Shown: positions 53,989-63,405 of the stretch, one piece after another
Position numbering within the stretch: position 1 is the stretch's first letter
Layout: every line of letters begins with the position of its first letter
Origin: Citrobacter sp. wls619
GTDB lineage: Bacteria; Pseudomonadota; Gammaproteobacteria; Enterobacterales; Enterobacteriaceae
Reading direction: 5' to 3'
Length of the DNA: 64,000 nucleotides
NCBI RefSeq assembly: GCF_005281345.1
Contig: NZ_SZXJ01000095.1
Span: 248,001 to 312,000, forward strand
Program-made: the position numbers and the translations under genes
Notes under the pieces: model-generated
Seen by the model: the letters and a program-made list of their open reading frames with translations, nothing else
Told to the model about the DNA's origin: nothing
The model's database searches: none

Positions 53989-54218
53989 CCCCCGAACAAA
54001 TCAGCGCCTTCCAGGCTGCCAGCCTGGTGAAGTCCGATGCCGTTAGTCTGGTGATGCTCGGCCTGTTCAGCGCCTTTCTGCTGCTGTGGGTGGTCTGGGT
54101 GCTGAATGACGCCTACCGTGGCGTGGCAACCGCGCGGCTGAGCTGGCGAGCGCTGGGCAGCATCAGCGGGCGAACCATCTTACTGCTACTAGTCAGCTTC
54201 TGGCTGGTACTGAGTTAG
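53985..54218 (+). CDS. TIGR03758-type ICE membrane protein
   Basis: 77 residues, two membrane helices (VSLVMLGLFSAFLLLWVVWV and ISGRTILLLLVSFWLVLS) joined by a short basic loop. Resembles a small VirB2/pilin-like or VirB3-like subunit by size and place. ATGA overlap with the RAQPRD gene. Confidence 0.85.
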   Translation: MTPEQISAFQAASLVKSDAVSLVMLGLFSAFLLLWVVWVLNDAYRGVATARLSWRALGSISGRTILLLLVSFWLVLS

Positions 54219-54235
54219 CAGCTTCAGGAGGCATT

Positions 54236-54562
54236 ATGAAAAAATGGCTATTCAGAGTGCTGCTGTGGCTCCCGGCCCTGCCCGTCCGGGCCGATCTGCC
54301 AGAGATGGAAGATCCCTCACGCGGTCAGGGCGACGGCATCATGGAAACCTTGCAGAACTACGGCTATGACATTGTGATCCTGATGACGCTGGGCATCTGC
54401 GCTGTGGGCTTTCTGGTGGTCGCCAACAACTGTATCGCCACCTACTCCGAAATTCAGGGTGGGCGTAAGCAGTGGAAAGATTTAGGCGCAATGGCGGGCG
54501 TCGGCGCAGTTCTGCTGGTGATCACCATCTGGTTGCTCAACCAGGCGTCGGACATCCTGTAA
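54236..54562 (+). CDS. TIGR03745-type ICE membrane protein
   Basis: 108 residues with signal peptide (MKKWLFRVLLWLPALPVRA) and two helices (DIVILMTLGICAVGFLVVAN, VGAVLLVITIWLLNQASDIL), the shape of a VirB2/TraA-like pilin. RBS AGGAGG. Likely the conjugative pilus or channel subunit by analogy; not proven. Confidence 0.85.
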   Translation: MKKWLFRVLLWLPALPVRADLPEMEDPSRGQGDGIMETLQNYGYDIVILMTLGICAVGFLVVANNCIATYSEIQGGRKQWKDLGAMAGVGAVLLVITIWLLNQASDIL

Positions 54563-54565
54563 GCC

Positions 54566-54919
54566 ATGAGTACCATCCCTTTTCTCCCGGAACGGCTGAA
54601 CCGCGAGCCTGCGGTGTTTCGCGGTCTGACGGTCAGCGAGCTGCTGATAGCGCTGCTGGTCGGACTGACTACCGGCGCAATCACTGGAACCATTCCGGCA
54701 ATACTGTGGCGCAACTGGAGCCTTATCCCCGGCAGCGCCCTGCCCGGCGCTACGCTGGCGATCCTCTGCGGTGGACGCTGGCTGGCACGGCTGAAGCGCG
54801 GGCGCCCGGAGAGCTGGCTGTACCGGGTACTGGAGCTGAAACTGGCCCGTTTCGGTATCGGCACTCAGCGTTTTGTCCTGCACGATGGCGTCTGGGCCAT
54901 TCGCCGGAGCCGACGATGA
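54566..54919 (+). CDS. TIGR03750-type ICE protein (VirB3/TraL-like)
   Basis: 117 residues. Cytoplasmic start MSTIPFLPERLNREPAVFRG, then one or two helices (LLIALLVGLTTGAITGTIPA), and a basic tail; the P-x-L/R-x-x-E-P-x-V-x-x-G-L motif is typical of VirB3/TraL-type subunits. It overlaps the next gene by 4 bases. Confidence 0.85.
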   Translation: MSTIPFLPERLNREPAVFRGLTVSELLIALLVGLTTGAITGTIPAILWRNWSLIPGSALPGATLAILCGGRWLARLKRGRPESWLYRVLELKLARFGIGTQRFVLHDGVWAIRRSRR

Positions 54920-55542
54920 GCGCCTTTAAGCACGCGCTGGCCGCGCGGGATGCGCATATCCGCACTCTGCATATTGCGCTGGTCGCGTTATTCCTGCTGG
55001 CATCAGGTATGGGATTCGGCTGGTACAGCGCCCCGCACCAGCTCACCATTTATTTGCCGCCGGACCTCCGCGCCGCCAGTCAGCGTCCATGGTGGGAAGT
55101 GCCGCCCGCCACGGTGTACGCCTTCGCATTTTCGGTGTTTCAGCAGATCAACCGCTGGCCGACCAACGGCGAGGCAGATTATCCCCGCAACCTCAGTGCT
55201 CTACGGGCTTATCTTACCCCCGGCTGCTACAGCCAGATTGACCGGGAATTTCACCAGCGCCTGCAAAACGGCGAACTGCGCGACCGGGTACGCGGCGTGT
55301 ATGAAATCCCCGGTCGGGGATTCAGCGACAAGCGGGTGCAGATCCTCGACCGCGACAACTGGATTGTGACACTCGATCTGACCGTCGATGAGTATTTCCA
55401 CTCCGAACCCGTCAAGCGGGCGATGGTCCGTTACCCCATCAAAGTGCTGCGCTATAACATCGACCAGCAGAAAAATCCGTGGGGACTGGCACTGGACTGC
55501 TTCTCATCGCCGCCGCAGAAGCTGGAGGCGGCTAAACCATGA
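54916..55542 (+). CDS. TIGR03746/PFL_4703-type ICE protein (VirB5/TraE-like)
   Basis: 208 residues from ATG 54916 (ATGA overlap). One N-terminal helix, then a periplasmic domain with PPDLRAASQRPWWEVPPATV, YAFAFSVFQQINRWPTNGEA and a conserved YEIPGRGFSDKRVQILDRDN. Resembles TraE/VirB8-like inner membrane assembly factors by size and topology. Confidence 0.88.
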   Translation: MSAFKHALAARDAHIRTLHIALVALFLLASGMGFGWYSAPHQLTIYLPPDLRAASQRPWWEVPPATVYAFAFSVFQQINRWPTNGEADYPRNLSALRAYLTPGCYSQIDREFHQRLQNGELRDRVRGVYEIPGRGFSDKRVQILDRDNWIVTLDLTVDEYFHSEPVKRAMVRYPIKVLRYNIDQQKNPWGLALDCFSSPPQKLEAAKP

Positions 55543-56327
55543 ATGTCCGCCCACTGCTGATCCTGCTGGTTGCCCTCCCCCTGCACGCCGTCGAACTGGT
55601 GAAGTGGGAGCGCATCCCGCTGCCGGTGGCGCTGAACATCGGGCAGGAGCGGATCGTCTTTGTGGACCGCAATGTCCGGGTGGGCTATCCCGCCACGCTG
55701 GAAGGCAAGCTGCGCATTCAGAGCAGCAACGGCACGTTGTACCTGCTCGCCAGCCAGCCGTTTGCCGCCACCCGGCTACAGCTTCAGGACACAGAAAACG
55801 GCGAGCTGATGTTGCTGGACGTCTCCGCCAGCAAGGGCGAGCACATCCGGGGACCGATGCGCATTGTCCGCGACGAGAAAAAAACGCCTGACGCGAAGCC
55901 CGATACAACTCCTGAACCCTTACCCTCCACGCCGCTGCCGGTCGCGCTCACCCGCTACGCCGCGCAGATGCTTTATGCTCCGCTACGCACCGTGAAGCCT
56001 TTGCCGGGCGTTCAGCCCGAAGGCGTGCGGCTGGCAAAAACCATCACCACTCTACTGCCCGCGTTACCCGTCAACGCCATACCGATCGGCGGCTGGAAGC
56101 TGGATCCTTACCACCTGGCAGCGATCCGGCTGCAAAATAAAAGCGCCACCCGGCTGGAACTCGATCCGCGCCAGCTTCAGGGGCAGTTTTACGCCGCCGT
56201 CTTCCAGCATCGCTGGCTGGGGCCTGCGGGCAGCGCCGAAGACACCACCGTGCTCTATCTCATTACCCGCAATCATCGTCCTGAACAGGCGATCCTGCCG
56301 GAGCCTGCGCCGGAGAAGAAGAAATGA
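55539..56327 (+). CDS. TIGR03749-type ICE protein (TraK-like)
   Basis: 262 residues with signal peptide MNVRPLLILLVALPLHA. A beta-rich secretin-associated domain (VKWERIPLPVALNIGQERIV, FVDRNVRVGYPATLEGKLRI) like TraK/VirB9, then a proline-rich linker and a second beta domain. Probably outer-membrane-complex component. Overlaps both neighbours by 4 bases. Confidence 0.85.
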   Translation: MNVRPLLILLVALPLHAVELVKWERIPLPVALNIGQERIVFVDRNVRVGYPATLEGKLRIQSSNGTLYLLASQPFAATRLQLQDTENGELMLLDVSASKGEHIRGPMRIVRDEKKTPDAKPDTTPEPLPSTPLPVALTRYAAQMLYAPLRTVKPLPGVQPEGVRLAKTITTLLPALPVNAIPIGGWKLDPYHLAAIRLQNKSATRLELDPRQLQGQFYAAVFQHRWLGPAGSAEDTTVLYLITRNHRPEQAILPEPAPEKKK

Positions 56328-57661
56328 AGCTCCAGGCCAATATCCTGCTGCGGGTTCTGACGCCGCTCATCCTGCTGGCGGGCAGCGTCATGCTGTTTCA
56401 TGCCTGCCAGGACCGTAAAACCACCCCGTCAAAATCCTCTACGCCTGCAACCCCCCTCAGCCACGACGAGTTGAAAGCGCTGGGGATCGAGGGCGACACG
56501 CCCGCAGATACCGTCGCCACGCTGGTCGGCCAGATGAAGCTCTGGCGCAAGGAACTGGAAACGGTAAAGGCCAGCAACGCCGCACTGGTGCAGGAAAATC
56601 AGCGCCTGCGTGAACGCGAGCAGAATACCGACAGCCGTATCAACGAGGCCATTAACCACCAGCAAACTAGCACTTCAGAGCAGCAAAACGAATTGCTCAG
56701 CTCGCTACAGACGCAGATCCAACAGCTTAAAGGCAACAGAACAGCGGACGACTCGCTGACCGGGCTGGGCATTGATGAACCGGAAGCGGCTTCCGGCGAA
56801 CCACTGCGCTGGATAGCCCCCGCCGATGCTCTGCCGACGGATAAAAACGGTCGTCCTCTGCAACCTGCGCTGGCCTTTCCCTCTGCGATGCAGAACACCG
56901 CACCACAGCCTGAAACACCAGCGCCCGCCGCCGTCAAACCGGTCTACACCCTGCCACAGAACAGCACCTTAATCGGATCGGTGGCGATGACCGCATTGCT
57001 GGGCCGCATTCCGCTTAATGGCAGCGTCACCGACCCTTACCCGTTCAAAGTGCTGATTGGCCGCGATAACCTCACCGCCAACGGCATCGAATTGCCCGAC
57101 ATTGAAGGCGCAGTGATCTCCGGCAGCGCCACCGGCGACTGGACGCTCTCCTGCGTGCGCGGCAGCTTAACGTCAATCACCTTTGTCTTTCGCGACGGCA
57201 CGGTGCGCTCGCTACCCGCCGAAGGCGACAAAACCGGAAGCGGCACGGAAGGTAATATCGGCTGGCTGTCCGACCCTCACGGCCTGCCCTGCATCCCCGG
57301 AGAGCGCAAATCCAACGCCGCCGAATATATCGGCTCGCAGTTCCTGCTGGCAGGATCGTCCGCCGCTGCGCAGGCGCTGGCGAACAACCAGACCACCTCC
57401 ACCGTGGAAGATGGTTCCATCACCACCGCGCTGACGGGCGACAGCGGGCAGTACGTTCTCGGCCAGGCGCTGGGCGGCGGTCTGAAAGAAAGCGCCGACT
57501 GGTTTAAACAACGCTACGGCCAGATGTTCGACGCCATTTACGTGCCGCCCGGCCAGGCCGTTGCCATCCATATCACTCGCCAGTTAGCCATCGACTACGA
57601 GCCTGACGGACGGCGGGTGAACTACCGCACTGCGGGCGAACGCACTGGAGACCTGGACTGA
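56324..57661 (+). CDS. TIGR03752-type ICE protein (TraB/VirB10-like)
   Basis: 445 residues. Single N-terminal helix (LLRVLTPLILLAGSVMLFHA), coiled coil (about 65-140), proline-rich stretch, then a C-terminal beta-barrel domain like VirB10 (TLIGSVAMTALLGRIPLNGS, YEPDGRRVNYRTAG). Spans inner to outer membrane. The stop shares its last base with the next gene's ATG. Confidence 0.88.
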   Translation: MKLQANILLRVLTPLILLAGSVMLFHACQDRKTTPSKSSTPATPLSHDELKALGIEGDTPADTVATLVGQMKLWRKELETVKASNAALVQENQRLREREQNTDSRINEAINHQQTSTSEQQNELLSSLQTQIQQLKGNRTADDSLTGLGIDEPEAASGEPLRWIAPADALPTDKNGRPLQPALAFPSAMQNTAPQPETPAPAAVKPVYTLPQNSTLIGSVAMTALLGRIPLNGSVTDPYPFKVLIGRDNLTANGIELPDIEGAVISGSATGDWTLSCVRGSLTSITFVFRDGTVRSLPAEGDKTGSGTEGNIGWLSDPHGLPCIPGERKSNAAEYIGSQFLLAGSSAAAQALANNQTTSTVEDGSITTALTGDSGQYVLGQALGGGLKESADWFKQRYGQMFDAIYVPPGQAVAIHITRQLAIDYEPDGRRVNYRTAGERTGDLD

Positions 57662-58050
57662 TGCGTATCCTGATTTTGCTGTTGTCGCTGCTGCTGACCG
57701 CCTGTAGCACCGACCAGAAAACGCTGCTGCCGGTGGATGAAAACACCACCATGCTGAACATCTGGGGCAAACAGAATAACGATGCGCAGGCGCTATACGA
57801 CGCTCGGTCGGTTCTGCGTCGCCCACTGGATGACGCCACGCTGACCGCGCAACAGCAGCAGGCGACACGCAGCGACGGCAATGCCACGCAGGCGCTGTTC
57901 CGGCGACTGCCGAATCCGGATCTGGAGATGTATATCTTCCCTCATCTGGCAGGCAGCGAAGGTGTTCCGGTGCCGGGCTACACCACCGTCTTTCCCTTCT
58001 ATAACCGGGTGCAGTACGCCCTGCCCGGCGAGCGGACCGATCCGCTGTGA
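57661..58050 (+). CDS. TIGR03751-type ICE lipoprotein (TraV-like)
   Basis: 129 residues; lipobox LLLTAC gives a lipidated cysteine at about residue 15. Motif NIWGKQNNDAQALYDARSVL, then YTRLPNPDLEMYIFPHL-like text (FRRLPNPDLEMYIFPHLAGS) and GYTTVFPFYNRVQYALPGER identify the family. Anchors the transfer channel in the outer membrane. The stop overlaps the GTG of the ATPase. Confidence 0.88.
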   Translation: MRILILLLSLLLTACSTDQKTLLPVDENTTMLNIWGKQNNDAQALYDARSVLRRPLDDATLTAQQQQATRSDGNATQALFRRLPNPDLEMYIFPHLAGSEGVPVPGYTTVFPFYNRVQYALPGERTDPL

Positions 58051-60698
58051 TAATGCGCAGCGGCACCCTGACCGAACGGACGGTGGACAGCCTGTACCAG
58101 AAAGGCGCGTCGTTTGTCGATTTTCTGCCGTGGGTGGAGTACCAGCCGGAAAGCAAAACGCTGCTGCTGGATGATGGACGCTCGGTCGGCGCGGTGTACG
58201 ACATTACACCATTCGGTACCGAAGGCCGCTCTCCGGCACGGCTGGAAGAACTGCGCGATATTCTGAAGGACGCGCTACAGGACAGTTTCACGGAATACGA
58301 CCGCCATCCGTGGGTGGTGCAGTTTTACTGTCAGGATGAGGACGACACCGCAAGCTTGCTGGCCGCACTGCATGACTACGCCGTATCGGAGGCACGGAAC
58401 TCTGATTTTACCCGCGCCTGGCTGAACGAGATGGAGCGCCACCTGCACGCAGTTTCCCGCCCGGAGGGCTACTTCCTGGACGATGCGGTCAGCCATACCC
58501 GCTGGCGTGCTCAGCAGCGCCATACCCGAATGGTGGTCTACCGCTGGCTACCCGCCAAATCCCGCGATCCGCTGGAAGACACCCCGGAAGAGGCGCTGAA
58601 CACCGTCTGTGAACGGATGATTTCCGCACTGGCGGGCGCAGGTATTCACGCCCGCAGGCTGGAATGTGAAGCCATTCGCCACTGGCTGCTGCGCTGGTTT
58701 AATCCCGCCCCGCAAATGGCCGACTCGCCCCAGCAGTTCTGGCAGCAGATGGCGCAGCAGGATGACACGCCGGAGCTGCACGATTTTGCCGAGAGCCTGT
58801 TGTGCAGTGAACCCCGCTCGCAGGCCACGCAAGGGACATGGCTGCTCGACCAGCGTCCGCATAAAGTCATTGTGCTGGACCGGCTGCGCAAACCGCCCAC
58901 AGTCGGCCATATGACCGGAGAATCCGCACGCGGCGACGGCATTAACGCGCTGTTCGACCTGCTGCCGGAAGGGGTGATTATGGCGCTGACCATCGTCGTC
59001 TGGCCGCAGGACCGGCTGGAGGAGCATTTAAGCCGCCTCAGCGACCGCGCCATCGGCGAGAACGTCGAATCGGAGTACACCAAAAAAGACTGTCAGGAGG
59101 TGCGCCACTGGCTGAAGGACGGCCACAAACTCTACCGCAGTGCGCTGGCGTTTTATCTTTCCGCCCCGGATAGCGGCGAACTGATCCGACGCGTGCGCAG
59201 CCTGAACAGCCTGCTTCTGAACGCGGGTATGGTTCCGGTACAGGAGAATGACGAACTCGCTCCACTCAGTTCGTGGCTGCGCTGGCTGCCGATGTGCTTC
59301 GACCCGGCGCGGGACAAGCGCCAGCTCTATACCCGCTTCAGTTTCGTGCAACACCTCGCCAACCTGCTGCCGCTGTTTGGTCGCGAGAGCGGCACCGGGC
59401 ATCCGGGCGCCAGCTACTTCAACCGGGGCGGCGGAATGCTGTGCTGGGATCCGCTCAACCGCGAGGACCGCGCCCAGAACGGGCACCTGTTGCTACTTGG
59501 CCCGACCGGCGCAGGCAAATCCGCCACCCTGAACGCCAAAATCGCGCAACTGATGGCGCTGCATCGACCGCGCCTTTTTATCGTCGAGGCAGGCAACTCG
59601 TTCGGGCTGATGGCCGATTACGCCCGCGAACATGGTCTGACGGTGAATAAAATCAGCCTGAAACCCGGTTCCGGCATCACGCTGCCGCTGTTTGCCGATG
59701 CGTGGAAACTGGCGGAAAGCAACATACCTTCAGCAGAACCGGATGATGACGATCCCGAAGACGCCGACAACGAACAGCGCGATCTGCTGGGCGAGATGGA
59801 GATAACGGCCCGCCTGATGATCACCGGCGGTGAACTGAAAGAGGACGCCCGCCTTACTCGCTCTGACCGGGCGCTGATTCGCGAAGCGATTCTGCACGCC
59901 GCCCGACTCACCGCTCACGAGAAAAGACAAACGCTGACGCAGGATATCCGCGATGCGCTGTTTGCGCTGGTACAGGATGCAGCCCTACCGGAATCCCGCC
60001 GTAACCGGCTATGGGAGATGGGCGAAGCGATGAATATGTTCTGCTCCGGGTTTGAAGGGGAACTGTTTAACCGCGAGGGTGAGGCGTGGCCGGAGGCAGA
60101 TATCACTCTGGTGGATCTGGCGATGTTTGCCCGTGAAGGATATGAAGCGCAACTGGCGATCGCCTATATCTCGCTGATTAACCATATCAACAACCTCGGC
60201 GAGCGCGACCAGCATCTGGCCCGGCCCATCGTCAATATCACCGATGAGGCTCATATCATCACCGTCAACCCGTTGCTAGCGCGGTTTCTGACCAAGGGGT
60301 CTAAGATGTGGCGCAAGCTGGGGATCTGGCTGTGGCTGGCGACACAGAACCTGAGTGACTTCCCAGATGATGCAAAAAAGCTACTCAATATGATTGAGTG
60401 GTGGGAGCTACTGGTGATGCCACCCGAAGAAGTGGAACAGGTTAGTCGTTTCAAATCCCTGACGCCGGAACAGCGGCAGCTCCTGCTCAGCGCCACCAAA
60501 GCGCCGGGGAAATATACCGAAGGCGTAGTACTTTCGCCAAGAGTGGAAGCGCTGTTCCGGGTGGTCTCACCTGCCCTGTGGTTGGCGCTGGGGATGACGG
60601 AAAAACATGAAAAGGCAGAGCGAATGCGGATTATGCGGGAGTTTGGGTGTAGTGAGCTGGAGGCGGCGATGAGAATTGCAGAGAAGCGTCTGTTATAG
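58047..60698 (+). CDS. TIGR03744/PFL_4706-type conjugative transfer ATPase (VirB4/TraC-like)
   Basis: 883 residues from GTG 58047 (ATG 58053 also possible). N-terminal TraC-like domain; Walker A LLLLGPTGAGKSATLNAK near residue 490; Walker B-like region PIVNITDEAHIITVNPLLAR near 730; arginine-rich C end. It powers assembly of the mating apparatus from the cytoplasmic face. Last of the tightly overlapped conjugation block; after it base composition falls sharply to an AT-rich cargo. Confidence 0.93.
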   Translation: MIMRSGTLTERTVDSLYQKGASFVDFLPWVEYQPESKTLLLDDGRSVGAVYDITPFGTEGRSPARLEELRDILKDALQDSFTEYDRHPWVVQFYCQDEDDTASLLAALHDYAVSEARNSDFTRAWLNEMERHLHAVSRPEGYFLDDAVSHTRWRAQQRHTRMVVYRWLPAKSRDPLEDTPEEALNTVCERMISALAGAGIHARRLECEAIRHWLLRWFNPAPQMADSPQQFWQQMAQQDDTPELHDFAESLLCSEPRSQATQGTWLLDQRPHKVIVLDRLRKPPTVGHMTGESARGDGINALFDLLPEGVIMALTIVVWPQDRLEEHLSRLSDRAIGENVESEYTKKDCQEVRHWLKDGHKLYRSALAFYLSAPDSGELIRRVRSLNSLLLNAGMVPVQENDELAPLSSWLRWLPMCFDPARDKRQLYTRFSFVQHLANLLPLFGRESGTGHPGASYFNRGGGMLCWDPLNREDRAQNGHLLLLGPTGAGKSATLNAKIAQLMALHRPRLFIVEAGNSFGLMADYAREHGLTVNKISLKPGSGITLPLFADAWKLAESNIPSAEPDDDDPEDADNEQRDLLGEMEITARLMITGGELKEDARLTRSDRALIREAILHAARLTAHEKRQTLTQDIRDALFALVQDAALPESRRNRLWEMGEAMNMFCSGFEGELFNREGEAWPEADITLVDLAMFAREGYEAQLAIAYISLINHINNLGERDQHLARPIVNITDEAHIITVNPLLARFLTKGSKMWRKLGIWLWLATQNLSDFPDDAKKLLNMIEWWELLVMPPEEVEQVSRFKSLTPEQRQLLLSATKAPGKYTEGVVLSPRVEALFRVVSPALWLALGMTEKHEKAERMRIMREFGCSELEAAMRIAEKRLL

Positions 60699-61048
60699 GC
60701 TAATTTACCTGCCCGCATAACACTACAGTGCAACCAGGTTGGGCAGATAGTTTTGCGTCAGCAAGCAACCCTAACAATAAATTTAAGGACTGTTTATCTC
60801 TCCTTTAAATAGACAAAAAAATACAAAAATTTACTCAAAAACACAGTTTCATCAATGACTATTGTTGATTCACTATCATACAACCCATGCAAAATTCACC
60901 AATTTTTATTCGGATAACCTATAAAAAACCATTGAAAAATTCATAGTTAGAAGCTAATTTGACTACGATTAAACCATGAAGAAAGTACAAAAAACACACA
61001 AATCATACTCGTGATAGTATTTATATAATTGTTGATATAAGGAACATA
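60699..61048. other. AT-rich junction between conjugation block and cargo
   Basis: 350 bases, no gene. The left part has CTGCCC (60714) and GGGCAG (60746) pairable ends that could form a weak terminator of the transfer operon; the right part is about 75% A+T and must contain the promoter of the ParA-type operon. Confidence 0.5.
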
Positions 61049-61873
61049 ATGAAAACTATATCATTCATAAATATGAAAGGTGGAGTTGGTAAAACAACAT
61101 CTGTAGTAGAGTTCGCGACTATTTTAGTTAAGGACCATGGGAAAAGAGTTTTAATTATAGATATAGATCCTCAAACAAATGCTACATTTTCCTTTATCAA
61201 ATATGATATATGGCAGAACCAAATAGAAAATAATACCATTGCAGATGTCTTAGGTATGAATAAACATCTTTCGAGTAGAGATACTGAATATAATATCAAC
61301 GATGCCGTAATAAAAAATGTTTCAGGAATTCAAGGGTTAGATCTCATATCTTCACATTTAGGATTGACGTTTCTAGATTTGGATCTTAGTGCTAAACCAG
61401 GTAGGGAAATGATTCTATCCCGTCAGATTTCGCGTTTAGAAGGTGAGTATGATTATATATTAATCGATTGCCCTCCCAATTTAACTCTAGCACCTCAAAA
61501 TGCCTTGGTAGCATCTAATTATATTATTACCCCAATAATACCAGACTTCTACTCATTCCTTGGTCTACCACTACTTAAAAACAGAGTGGACCGTTTGAAA
61601 AGAGAACTAAATATTGATGTTTCATTTTTAGGATGCTTATTCACGCGAGTAGAAAGCTCAGTCAATCTTCATAGTGCATATATGCCTAAAATAAGAAAGG
61701 TATGCGAGGAATACGGTGTATACGATTTTAGAACTATTATCCCTAAGAATATTAAACTAAGCGAAGCCAGTAGTGCAAGTTCACCAGCAAGGATTATGTT
61801 TCCTGATGTAGCTGGTGTAATAGCATACAAGACGGCAGTTAATGAGATGCTAAAACAGTTGGAGAATGTTTAA
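61049..61873 (+). CDS. ParA-type ATPase heading an AT-rich cargo operon
   Basis: 274 residues. Deviant Walker A INMKGGVGKTTSVVEFATIL at residues 7-26 with both signature lysines, Walker A-prime IDIDPQTNATFSFIKYD, Walker B YDYILIDCPPNLTLAPQNAL near 132. It clearly differs from the element's own ParA (KGGVAKTT, GC-rich gene), and no ParB is adjacent; instead two unrecognised genes follow with a 1-base overlap. RBS AAGGA. Third-party acquisition is likely. It may act as a switch in a defence or maintenance system. Confidence 0.85.
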   Translation: MKTISFINMKGGVGKTTSVVEFATILVKDHGKRVLIIDIDPQTNATFSFIKYDIWQNQIENNTIADVLGMNKHLSSRDTEYNINDAVIKNVSGIQGLDLISSHLGLTFLDLDLSAKPGREMILSRQISRLEGEYDYILIDCPPNLTLAPQNALVASNYIITPIIPDFYSFLGLPLLKNRVDRLKRELNIDVSFLGCLFTRVESSVNLHSAYMPKIRKVCEEYGVYDFRTIIPKNIKLSEASSASSPARIMFPDVAGVIAYKTAVNEMLKQLENV

Positions 61874-62334
61874 TGGATAATAATTTAGAGAAATTAGAAT
61901 CTGTTTTAAAAAACATTAGAAAATATGAAAAGCTAGGGCTGGATACATCCTATCTCAAACTTTTTATTAAGAACTACAAGTTTTTTCTTGATTTGAACAA
62001 CATAAAGCCCGATTACTCAGATAGTCAGAGATTTAAAATACTAGAAGAAATACTCAATAATCGACAGCTATTCCCAAAAATCTCAGACATTATATATTTT
62101 TCCAACTTTAATCTTGGCGTTGAGTTTAAATCACAAAATGCTTCTCGTGAAGTTACTATTAATAGAATTATAAAGAGGGCAGAAAAAGATGAAGCTTTCA
62201 GAAACATTCTGAAATCAAAGTTAAGTAATTTGATTTCAATGGGACATTACAAAGAGCAAAAGTTAACTTCAACCTCTAAATCAATTAACTACAATGATTT
62301 GGAAGAATGGGCAAAAATGCTTAAGGATATATAA
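61873..62334 (+). CDS. unrecognised protein in the ParA-type operon
   Basis: 153 residues, lysine- and asparagine-rich, helical (MDNNLEKLESVLKNIRKYEK, then KIISDIIYFSNFNLG-like core). It begins on the last base of the ParA-type stop (TAATG). No domain recognised. By position it could be a small adaptor or DNA-binding partner of the ATPase. Confidence 0.7.
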   Translation: MDNNLEKLESVLKNIRKYEKLGLDTSYLKLFIKNYKFFLDLNNIKPDYSDSQRFKILEEILNNRQLFPKISDIIYFSNFNLGVEFKSQNASREVTINRIIKRAEKDEAFRNILKSKLSNLISMGHYKEQKLTSTSKSINYNDLEEWAKMLKDI

Positions 62335-62335
62335 A

Positions 62336-63025
62336 ATGAGCAGAGAACGAATAGTACAAAACGCATATTGTGACTATGATTCATACAAAAAAGATTTTAG
62401 CATCTTTTCTGATTCAACATTAGCTCACTTAAAGACAATTGACATATTCGAAATGTACTGGAGTACTCTCATCTTCAAAAACTGGAAAGATGGTGTTAAT
62501 CATATTGGAATTAATGAACTAGACGAAATATTTGATGAATTGCACCAAGACGTTAACTCATCTTATTATTTGGCATCAATGGGATTATATCGAACAGCTA
62601 ATATGCATTTGCGTAGCATGATTGAATTATCGCTGCAATTACTATATTTCTATGAACATCCAGTTGAATTAAAAAAATGGAGGGCTGGTGATTTTGTAAT
62701 TAAACATGAAAAATTAAAAGATTATATTAAAGACTATCCAAACTTCACTCACCAACCATTGAAGACACAAATTGACACCTTAGTGGAGCAAATATCAAAA
62801 GAGTGGAAGTGTTATTCAAAACATATTCATGCAGAATCACTAATATATTTCCAAACACAGAAACAAGCAACCCCTGCAAGTAATTTTAATGTTGCTAACT
62901 TTGGAGTTTGGAAATCTGGATTTACAAAAATAGTGTTAAAAATAAATAAATTATTTATGCTATTTTTCGCAGAAAATTACAAACTATTCCCATCCCATAC
63001 CAAAGAGCTTTTAGCTATGGTGTGA
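62336..63025 (+). CDS. unrecognised protein in the ParA-type operon, possibly HEPN-like
   Basis: 229 residues from ATG 62336, one base after the preceding stop, with AAGGA 9 bases upstream. Helical, with YYLASMGLYRTANMHLRSMI-E-L-S-L-Q near residue 85, and KHIHAESLIYFQTQ near 168. A helix with R-x-x-x-x-H-like spacing (RTANMHLRSM) hints at a HEPN-type nuclease, but this is weak. No membrane helices. No family recognised. Confidence 0.65.
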   Translation: MSRERIVQNAYCDYDSYKKDFSIFSDSTLAHLKTIDIFEMYWSTLIFKNWKDGVNHIGINELDEIFDELHQDVNSSYYLASMGLYRTANMHLRSMIELSLQLLYFYEHPVELKKWRAGDFVIKHEKLKDYIKDYPNFTHQPLKTQIDTLVEQISKEWKCYSKHIHAESLIYFQTQKQATPASNFNVANFGVWKSGFTKIVLKINKLFMLFFAENYKLFPSHTKELLAMV

Positions 63026-63405
63026 ATCTTAAAATCTCTTGTGAGTGATTAAGTATGCATAATATGTAGCTAGATATTACCCCCCAACTCTCACTCACAA
63101 AGATTCCCCCAATAAATTAAAAAAATCAATGAAATGTATTAGTTCAGATTTGGCCTAACACAGCTATGGTACAGATCTAAACCTAATCTGACAGGCTGCT
63201 CCGTGCCAAAAGCAGACATCATCTCTCAGATGTACGTATGGACTCGACAACAGCTTTTCTTGGCATCAGTTTGGAGGACAATAACAGAGTCTGGAAGAGA
63301 GCGGCCTAGGAAATGCGGCTTAAACGACATATGATGCCTGCCAACAGGGCTTCTGGTAACATTACGAAACGGGCTAATAGACAACCAACATTTCGGTACA
63401 ACAAA
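63026..63405. other. intergenic region before the Abi_C-like gene
   Basis: 380 bases. An imperfect dyad CAGATTTGG / CCTAATCTG lies near 63147-63195. A 42-codon GTG-led frame (VPKADIISQMYVWTRQQLFL, to a TGA at about 63330) has protein-like composition but I cannot identify it; it may be a remnant of a transposase or a lost cargo gene. Confidence 0.4.

Noticed and set aside
61049-61873. Second plasmid-type partition locus
   Set aside because: The ATPase fits ParA, but neither neighbour shows a ParB or ribbon-helix-helix centromere-binding domain, and no iteron-like repeats are visible upstream.
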